This document shows positions 56,879 through 64,000 of a stretch of DNA of 64,000 nt, piece after piece. The stretch is from NCBI GenBank assembly GCA_958295665.1, contig OY282559.1, positions 267,072,057-267,136,056 of the forward strand. Reading direction: 5' to 3'. Positions within the stretch are counted from its first letter, which is position 1. Each line of letters opens with the position of its first letter. The notes beneath the pieces are model-generated. The model saw nothing but the letters and a program-made list of their open reading frames with translations, was not told the origin of the DNA and did not search any database. A program made the position numbers and the translations under genes. This stretch comes from Tipula vernalis (Eukaryota; Arthropoda; Insecta; Diptera; Tipulidae).

Positions 56879-58383
56879 ATAAAGAGTAGAATAGAGAAAC
56901 TCAAAATAAGTTCACGTTTTGATTCACCAATTGAATTTATGTGGCATTATAACCATACTTTTCATTTTTATCTTGATAAATTTCTTAATATTAATTTAAG
57001 TAATTTAAATTTGCAATAAATTCACTTATATATGTTAATGAAAAATTTTGCAAGTGTAAATGAAGTGTTCTATTTGCGAATTTTCGAAAATAGCTCTGTC
57101 CGCTGTTTAGCCATCGATATCGAGGTATAAATCGATGATATGATTCAGTAGATTTTCTTCGGTTAAAACTACGGGAGACGCGATAAATTCGCCGAATTAT
57201 TCCTATCCTCGTTTACAAATACGGGAATAAATGTATTTTTTGCAAAAGGCTTCATTCTAGTCCTTCAAATCCATCAATTGACTCAAATTTGTTGGTATGG
57301 CACCCTTCAAATATAGATTTTTCCATCTTTCAAAAATACCACGTGATAATGCGTAGGGTTGGTATTCGATATCTATTGTCAGGGCCATACACAATATAAG
57401 CTTACATCAATACAGTAACATCGCATACAAACTCAATGCTACTTGTAGACATCTCTAACAAGCCTTATCAAAAGGCTATTGAGTATCTAACATCAAACAT
57501 AATTTTGTTCTTTTATATTGCAGTTAGCAAATTTTCAATATCTTAAATATAAGCAAGAAACGAGTAGATCGATATTTCTGCTGAAATCATATTCGTATTA
57601 ACCGAGTACCAACAAGTGAATATTACACATCCATTCATTACTTATTAAAAAGACAATTGTGTATGTAATGTAAATCAACGACTTCCGTTTTGTATTAAAA
57701 TTTAGAAAGTGCAGGAAGAAAAAGGAACATAATAACAATTGTTAATACAAAACGATAGCCATCGAAAATAGTCGTTGTTGCATGGTTAGGCAAATATTTA
57801 GGTATTTTCAGATCTATTCTCGGCCATAATCGGTCCAAGTTAACATTAAATATATAAATTACTGCAAAGTGGTTACCATTTTTTGTGGAACATTGTATTT
57901 ATTTCATTTTGCAACAAAATGTAAAATTGTATATAAACCGTGCAGAGTGAAAAGTTAAATTCGCAAAATGCAAATGTAAATTTGATAATTGCAAATTATA
58001 TTAAATATACTTTGTGGGACAGTTTTATTTAGCACTTTGCAATAAATGTCAAGTACTACTTGTGAATTGGGGCATTGTCCTGTTGCAAAATAAAACCTGT
58101 TCAAATAAAAGCCTTTACATGCGGAAACCAGTGCATTTTCATTAAGTATGTGCAAATATGTGATTGATGCTACCTTAGCAGGAAGCTTTACAAGATCACC
58201 GATAAGAAAACGAGGCTACGGGCCAGCATCCGAATTCCGGTTCAATGACAAATGAAAATGAGAAATGGCTTTATTTTTTATTTCGCCTACTCTAAATTCG
58301 GGCTGAATTCGGGCACAGTTTTGTTTCCTGGTGGAGCGCCACCTTAACCTTAACCTAACCATGGCGAGTTGGAACGGTAATGT
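56879..58383. other. Gene-free stretch
   Basis: No coding motif was recognised. A 13-bp perfect inverted pair (cgttttgtattaa at 57686-57698 and its complement at 57742-57754) forms a hairpin. Confidence 0.45.
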
Positions 58384-58790
58384 TGCGCGCATTTTTTTTT
58401 CTTTTGCAGTTGAATAATAATATTGTTTACGTAAGTACCATCTAAAGAAAAGCAATACTCATCGGTTCATAACACGTTGTTTGATAGGTGTAAGCAATTT
58501 TGAGTCGGTTTTCTTGCTTTATAAAGATTTTTTTTCGAATGGATCTTAACACCTCCTGAATATTGTGCTTTAATTGTTCCACTATCCTACCATCCTCTTC
58601 TACCTCTTCCTTTGATGCTTTTCAAACCTTTGATTGTTTGATTTTCTAATTTGGTAGAGACCGAATTTTTATAGTAATTGTGCATTTTGCTCAATTGGTT
58701 AATCGTTACGCCAGCAGAACACCCAGCAACAATCGCAGCTCGCACTTCTAACGCAATTTCTTGCAAAAATATGAGTTGCACTCCTGTAGT
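58384..58790 (-). pseudogene. Tc1-like transposase, N-terminal relic
   Basis: The minus-strand frame from 58781 starts with an apparent helix-turn-helix: EIALEVRAAIVAGCSAGVTI and NQLSKMHNYYKNSVSTKL, similar to Tc1-type 'lRa.Iv.....G.s...iA...g.s.sTV...l'. It is followed by a GRGRRGW stretch in the place of the usual basic linker. After stops and frameshifts, TDEYCFSLDGTYVNN near 58460-58430 is in the position of the family's 'sDEs.F.l.g.dg....' first catalytic site. The remainder is absent. The identification rests on weak motif similarity. Confidence 0.45.
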
Positions 58791-59164
58791 AGAAAATTAG
58801 CCTAGATGAGCATCTGCATATTTATAAAAAGTAATTCAATTAAAATGTAGTTCCCATTATGGAATTCGTTGTTTTGAGCGTACACAAAAGTAAGGAAAAA
58901 ATTTGAGTAATTTTAAAAACACTTTGTTTTTACTAAGAAAATAATAAAATATGATTTATCTAGTTGGTATTAAAGAAAACATTAAAGTGTTAGCATTTGC
59001 TAAACGTTTATTTATTTATTCTATTTACAAAAATTTTGTTTTAAGGGTCAACCATATACTTATTCCAATCTATTTTGAGCACGAAGCTCATTCTTCTCGT
59101 TTATACAGACAGAAATGATTACTTAACAACTACAACATCATACAATTTTCAGTACATTACTTTT

Positions 59165-59870
59165 AAGAAAAAGTTCACCCCGGGTCTGGCCGGCTGTATG
59201 ACTTTCATCAGCACTTCCCCATGGCTCTCTGGATTACATCAGGTGCCGTTTTGATCTTTCTGATCAAATTTTTGAGTGCTTTGGCTTGGTAGCTATTGTG
59301 GTAGGCTTTCTTTTTCAGCACATCCCAATATGTTTTGATCAGCCGCAACCTCTGGCGTAATGTGTGTGTACCAAATTTGGCCAGAAAACCACTTTATCAC
59401 GTTTGTGTTGATTTCTGTTGCGGTAATGTTTCCAAAAAACAGCATTTTTTGATCATGTTGATACTTTTAATTTTTGTTGCCATTCATTTCCTTCCAGAGT
59501 GAAATATGACCCACGTCTTCCATGACACACTTGTAGTTCAATTGTGCTACAAAGATTTTTTAGGAAAGCTCCTTCAATCGCTTTTTATTTCCTTTTTTTC
59601 TGATCGGTTTAGCTTGGAGCGGTTTTTTTGCTCGTCGTCTGATGTTCATATTTTCTTGTACTTTTTGATAGTAGAATGGTTGGTTTCATATTTTCTGGGT
59701 AAGTCACGATACGGTACGATCAACTATCCGATAAAGCGGTATTTCAACCTTACCCAGGTTTCCGATTTGCTGATTTCTCGAAAATGTCACGAAATAAATT
59801 TTTTTTTTTTTGGCGGAATAAATTCACAGTTCATTGCTACCATCTCTTTCGGTAAACATGATCTAATGAC
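59165..59870 (-). pseudogene. maT-like Tc1/mariner transposase relic
   Basis: Minus-strand fragments fit the maT group. The start is a helix-turn-helix with YRDLPRKYETNHSTIKKYKK (about 59725-59665). The core begins KGNKKRLKELS with KIFVAQLNYKCVMEDVGHIS (59600-59500), where relatives have 'DDE.YFtl'. A frame with QHKRDKVVFWPNLVHTHYA (about 59410-59350) matches 'vFWPDLAs.HYA', the second catalytic site, here with Asn in place of Asp. The end, KALKNLIRKIKTAPDVIQRA (59280-59220), corresponds to the C-terminal helices. The third catalytic block is deleted and several stops interrupt the frame. Confidence 0.7.
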
Positions 59871-60086
59871 AAATCATGTTTGAGAATGGCACGATAAAAA
59901 CGTGGAACAGAAGTATAAAGTATAAAAAACAAAATCTTTGGTTTTTTTAAAAGTGAGTGTAACGTGAGTAAATTACAATACTAGATACTACATTTGGATT
60001 ATTTTCGTTCCTTATTGTACGAAATATGGTATATATAAAGTGAAGACCACGGTGAGGTATAACAGAGCGATCCAGTAATTGATCAA

Positions 60087-60107
60087 TAAGCGCTCCTTGA
60101 GCGCTTA
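60087..60107. repeat. Short perfect hairpin
   Basis: TAAGCGCTC and GAGCGCTTA form a 9-bp stem closed by a 3-base loop. Its role is unknown, and it does not match the histone 3' stem-loop. Confidence 0.6.
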
Positions 60108-60634
60108 GTCATACAACAGGGATACTTGTGTTTTATGTTTTTAACGTGCAATCTCATTCAAAATTTCTCGACTGCTCACACACAGTATAACGGGATTGTA
60201 TTTGCGGAAACTCATCGTAATTAACCTAAACAAATAATTCATATAAGAAAACTCGAACTCAGTATGCTCAATATCGTGTGGCACATTCCACATCTTTTTC
60301 CATTAACCAAAGTTAATGGCGGCCATGTTGGTTGATGTTTTCGGACTCACTTTTGCTGCTTAGTTTCACTTGTTTGTGTTATGATTCTATGATAATACGA
60401 TGGTAAAAAATAAATAATGCATTGTCATAGTTTTTGAAGATTACTTTTTAGTCTGTGGCAGTCTTTGTGGTCTGGTTTGGGTGACATGAAATGCTTTGTC
60501 AATATTGGTAACACATAAATAATAAATAACATGTTCGAGAGTAGTTTAGTTTTTAATGTCAAATCACAAATATTGTTGTTCTTTTTCTGGTAATTTTCAC
60601 AGTCAAGAAATCTTTATCATATCACCAGAACATC

Positions 60635-60920
60635 AAACAAAATCATTTTAGATTCCATTTCAGTCGCACAAGTTGAATTTCATTAAAATCGGTTAAGAAA
60701 TGATAAAGTTCGATCAGAATTGGCCATATTCCAGAACGTTTTCTAAAAAGCATATTAGAATCCCATTTCAATCGCACAAGTCGAATTTCATCAAAAACAT
60801 CAAAGAAATGGTCAACTGGCCAAGTTTCAGAACTACAACTAAAAACCATTTCAGAATACAATTTCCTTCGTTTATGTCGAATTTTATCAAAAGCTGTTGG
60901 CCATATTCCTGATTTCATCT
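60635..60920. repeat. Imperfect tandem repeat, about three copies of 90-120 bp
   Basis: Three successive units share ccatttcagtcgcacaagtt-like words, gaatttcatcaaaa, and ggccatattcc or ggccaagtttc. Frames on both strands stay open across the units because of the repeat; the minus-strand translation repeats DEIRLVRLKWD and SGIWPI. I treat it as a minisatellite, not a gene. Confidence 0.65.
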
Positions 60921-61535
60921 AGAAATCACTTATATGCCCCTATTCACAAAATGTAAAAATTCATATAAATCAAAAGTTACAGAGTGACAAGTTTTACTGA
61001 TCAGAATTTAAAATTTAATTCGGAATGCATCCTTATATAACTACCGCGAATTTGATTCAATCACGAGCAAACAACTCACTCACAAGTACTTGTAGCTACT
61101 CGCAGTTACTCATACTAAATCGATGCTGTACTTATTTTTGCTTGTGTTATTAAAATTTTCGTTCCATTTGGTATCTAATCACAAGTATTTACAATTAGCA
61201 AATCTGTCCCATTGGAATACAACTTATTTCGGGCGCCAATTCGATAAATTATAAAGAACACTTACACAATTTTTTAAAGTAAAATCTCGTAAACTACGAA
61301 TCACATCAACTTGAATTCTTGAAGATGTATGGAAATGGTATTGGGAAATTTAATCGGAAACTGGCCGTGGCGCGGTCTTTTGTGTCCTCAAAATCAAATG
61401 TAGCTTTACGTCAATAAATTTGTCACTGTAAACTTACAGAGCATAAAGTACGTTTATAGGTTATAGTTACATTTTTAAAACTAATCGGAAATTTTACGGT
61501 TACAGAGCAAATTTGTACCTACATGTCGAATTTCG

Positions 61536-61890
61536 TCATAATTTGTTAACTTCGGTGTAAACTTCCGTAGAGCTACTGCCACATACGATTTCAACTAATG
61601 AAGATGATTTCATGCCATTGACTTCATTGACAATAAAATTGGGGTCCGTAAATACTATTCTGTTAATAGGAGAGTTTGTGTGATTTTGATATTCTTCAAA
61701 ACGTCTAAAAAAAGTTAGTCTCTTAAATGGTGGATCAAAAACCGTTATGACTCCTGTATCATCTAAATTGAAAATGTTGTTTGGAGCAAATTTCATTTGG
61801 ATTGACTGTAAATTATCCAAAAATTCCTGCACGGACGCTTTATTAAACCCATTTAATCTAGATAAACTGTATTTTTCAGGTTTTATTACG
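61536..61890 (-). pseudogene. pogo/CENP-B-like transposase fragment
   Basis: The minus strand reads KPEKYSLSRLNGFNKASVQE then FLDNLQSIQMKFAPNNIFNL and DDTGVITV (about 61875-61755). This matches the DDE_1 superfamily pattern 'P...s..R...fn...v..FF..l.........iwNlDEtGv.tV', including the first catalytic acidic residue (LDDTG for 'lDETG'). The frame continues 70 codons to a stop at 61536 without the later catalytic blocks, so only a short piece of the transposase survives. Confidence 0.65.
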
Positions 61891-63249
61891 GAATTTTGGT
61901 TAGGATTTAGAATATTTGTGCTCTATGTAAACTATTAAGAGCTTTTCAAACCAAACCATTTGACTTTCAAATTTGATATTATAAAGGAAGGTGGTACTTC
62001 AGGATTAATTTAGTGTTTTTGTAGCTTGACAATTTATTTATACTTTCTCGTTGATTTTTTGGCCTTTGCTTAAATTCCGTCTTTCGTTAAAATGTTTTAT
62101 GAGCATAAATCATGTATTTGCAAGAAATGTCAAGAACTTTTAGTTTTAAAAGCTTTCATATATCGAAGCTTTTCAACTCAAATCATTTGATTCAGAAATT
62201 TGATATTACAAAGGGTATTTTTTGGGAAAAATTCAGAATATTTGTTCTCAATGTAAATATCCTTCATCCAAAAACGGTTTCCATTTTCGAGCGTTACATG
62301 TGTAAGAAAACCAATCGGTTTACTCAGATTTAGTTTTGTGGATATATTCGGGCAATCGTCGTTCAAATCGTGAAACATTTTGTAATTCTATGCTATAACG
62401 AGTTCTAAATAGCATCACAAATTTCGAATATAATTAGAAAAATATCAAGAATTTCGAAATAATCTCAAAAATGTTGAATTGACAAAGTATCTTGAATATT
62501 CTTGAAAGTTCTCAAATATCAAATTATCTGTAAGTATGTAAAACCAAAGGAAATCCTGGAAGTGCTAATCACTGTCATATACAACGTAAATAACCCGGAA
62601 TTTCTTGAATAATTTCGAATAACCTACAGGAAATCGGAGAAATATCAAAATTTTGACGTAATCTCACCAAGATCTTTTAAATATCACCATCTAGTTTTAT
62701 ATGTGTAACTCTGCAAGTTCTTACAGCTCAAAGCTAAGCGCAGAACCCACATTCAACCTTCTCTAATAAAAACTTGATTTGTAAAAGGTTGAATTTGTTT
62801 GGCTAAAGGCTCAACTTGAATTGTGAAAGGATGAATTTTGATAAATGCAAAAGGGGTAAACTTGGAGTTCAACCAACCCAGCAAACACAAAAATCATTGT
62901 CGTTTGATATCGAAAGCTTTTATTTTAAACGAGTTTAGCCAATTTTCTTCTAAATCTAAATATCGGTCAAAACCTATAGGGATTTTTATTTGTATCTAGT
63001 CAGAACCGAGAAGAAATGATTGAGCCTGTCTTAAGAAAATATTTAATAGCAACAGGAACGATTTCTTCTTTTTGTAATAATTAGACCACCGCCTTTTCTT
63101 AAAAATTTCCAAGAAATGTGCTGTTCTGAAAATTTACACTTTAAGCTTAATCTGAGCTATCTAATCTCAAATTTGAACTAATAAAGGAAATCTCATGGGC
63201 CCCAACAACCGTGGGTCCCCGCGGCTGCGGATACCTAGTTATGCCACTG
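61890..63249 (+). mobile_element. CAGTGGCGTAACTA repeat family, copy A4 (left end unclear)
   Basis: The right end, inverted, reads cagtggcataactaggtatc (63230-63249) followed by the GC-rich ccgcagccgcgggg and gggcccatgag seen in A1 and A3. Body sequences match A1: 62405-62500 with 36970-37080 (caagaatttcgaaataatc), and 62755-63215 with 37610-38083. Two segments (61890-62000 and 62105-62250) both match 37080-37290, so this copy is internally rearranged. The left terminus was not found; the element adjoins the pogo-like fragment. Confidence 0.7.
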
Positions 63250-63845
63250 CCAACCATCGTGATCTGAAAATGTTGTATCTCACCCATCAATTTTATATTG
63301 AAAAATTGAAATTTTATTTTGTTTTGATCTTGTTTTATCTATCAAACGGTTTTTATATTTGCAAAATAGCACCATTTTATTTCAAAAAATCTCTTTTTTT
63401 AAAAAACACGTCTGAATTGTCAATTCAATTCACAATATCCACATTCTCATAGGAACAATTCATTTTCCCAAAAGTAAATTTTTACTCTGTCGCTTTTTCT
63501 AATGCGACCTCAACCGGTTATTTAAAGTATGAGCACTCCCTTTTTTCTCCGTTTGGTGAGAGACACATTGAACTAAAAAGCCATTTGATTCTGGCTTACT
63601 GTGATCGCATTAAAACAAGCGAGTAAAACAGAGTAAAAATGTCTTCTTCTGGAAAAAATATATAGGAATAGATATACATAGATATTCGAAAGTCAAGCAA
63701 GGAAGGATGTTTCGTATATCAAAATTAAATAGTTGCGATTAATTTTTTATTTTTTATTAATTTTTTGTTGAATATTAATTAATTCATGTAATATCTAATA
63801 TGCTACCGGTGATTAGACCATTTTAAGTGTGTTTCGATTAACACG

Positions 63846-64000
63846 AGAAGTATATTAGTATTTACGAACAGTAATTCAACGAAACCGACTAATAGACAGA
63901 ATTCTATTTATTTAATTATATGATTTTAATATAATCTTCGAGAATTCTGTCTATTAGTCGGTTTCGTTGAATTACTGTTCGTAAATACTAATATACTTCT
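63846..64000. repeat. Perfect palindrome with 60-bp arms, cut by the window end
   Basis: Bases 63846-63905 are exactly repeated inverted at 63941-64000, around a 35-base AT-rich spacer. Each arm is a copy of the segment 37326-37387 in the hammerhead-bearing unit (gtctattagtcggtttcgtt and onward to ctaatatacttct). The spacer plus left arm also match the unit's preceding bases (37293-37325) in inverted orientation. The right arm continues beyond the window. Confidence 0.92.

Noticed and set aside
58336..58360. Insect-telomere-like words (ccttaaccttaacctaacc)
   Set aside because: Only about three imperfect units, with none of the regular CCTAA repeats needed for an interstitial telomeric array.

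Overview
The window looks like AT-rich, gene-poor nuclear DNA from an insect (or another arthropod). It contains no prokaryotic operons, ribosome binding sites, rRNA or recognisable tRNA. Nearly everything that can be identified is transposable-element DNA of families common in insects: mariner, maT-like and Tc1-like elements, hAT, piggyBac, pogo, Jockey and CR1-like non-LTR retrotransposons, and many short inverted-repeat elements. Names of families come from recognising protein motifs by eye; no database was searched.

Layout. 0-6.4 kb: a pile of broken DNA transposons (mariner C-terminus, internally deleted mariner, piggyBac), a frameshifted gene of an uncharacterised multicopy insect family with 'DGYPDY' and 'HAFTGCDTTS' motifs, and a short Tc1 derivative; a 25-bp inverted repeat lies near both edges. 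9.3-12.1 kb: a broken BED-finger hAT transposase with subterminal repeats. 13.7-16.0 kb: a recent, 5'-truncated Jockey-type insertion with one long open reading frame, a poly(A) tail and a 15-bp target-site duplication. 18.8-25.8 kb: inverted-repeat elements, including a 736-bp hAT derivative with an 8-bp duplication. 25.8-30.9 kb: a full-length mariner with intact D,D34D residues but two stops, then minus-strand remains of CR1-like and Jockey-type retrotransposons with a nested 444-bp insertion. 31.8-34.5 kb: a mariner deletion derivative, a palindromic repeat and a second hAT transposase relic. 35.9-36.2 kb: possible exons of an ordinary gene (minus strand). 36.8-42.1, 53.8-55.4 and about 61.9-63.2 kb: four copies of a non-coding repeat family with CAGTGGCGTAACTA-like ends. 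45.9-48.5 kb: a relic of an uncharacterised family with 'PKKDQC' and 'FYS-NCCG' motifs inside inverted repeats. 49.8-53.4 kb: several short elements (one piggyBac-like with TTAA) and one possible coding exon at 51.4 kb. 58.4-61.9 kb: Tc1-like, maT-like and pogo relics. The window ends inside a perfect 60-bp-arm palindrome.

The most interesting feature is a candidate hammerhead ribozyme at 37465-37541. It lies in a 266-bp unit whose first 25 bp recur exactly at its far end, as expected for a monomer-plus-partial insertion of a tandem or circular repeat (retrozyme or satellite type). Part of the same unit recurs twice, as an inverted pair, at 63846-64000. Apart from the retrotransposon reading frame and the two possible host exons, no gene here appears intact, and the elements do not form a shared pathway.
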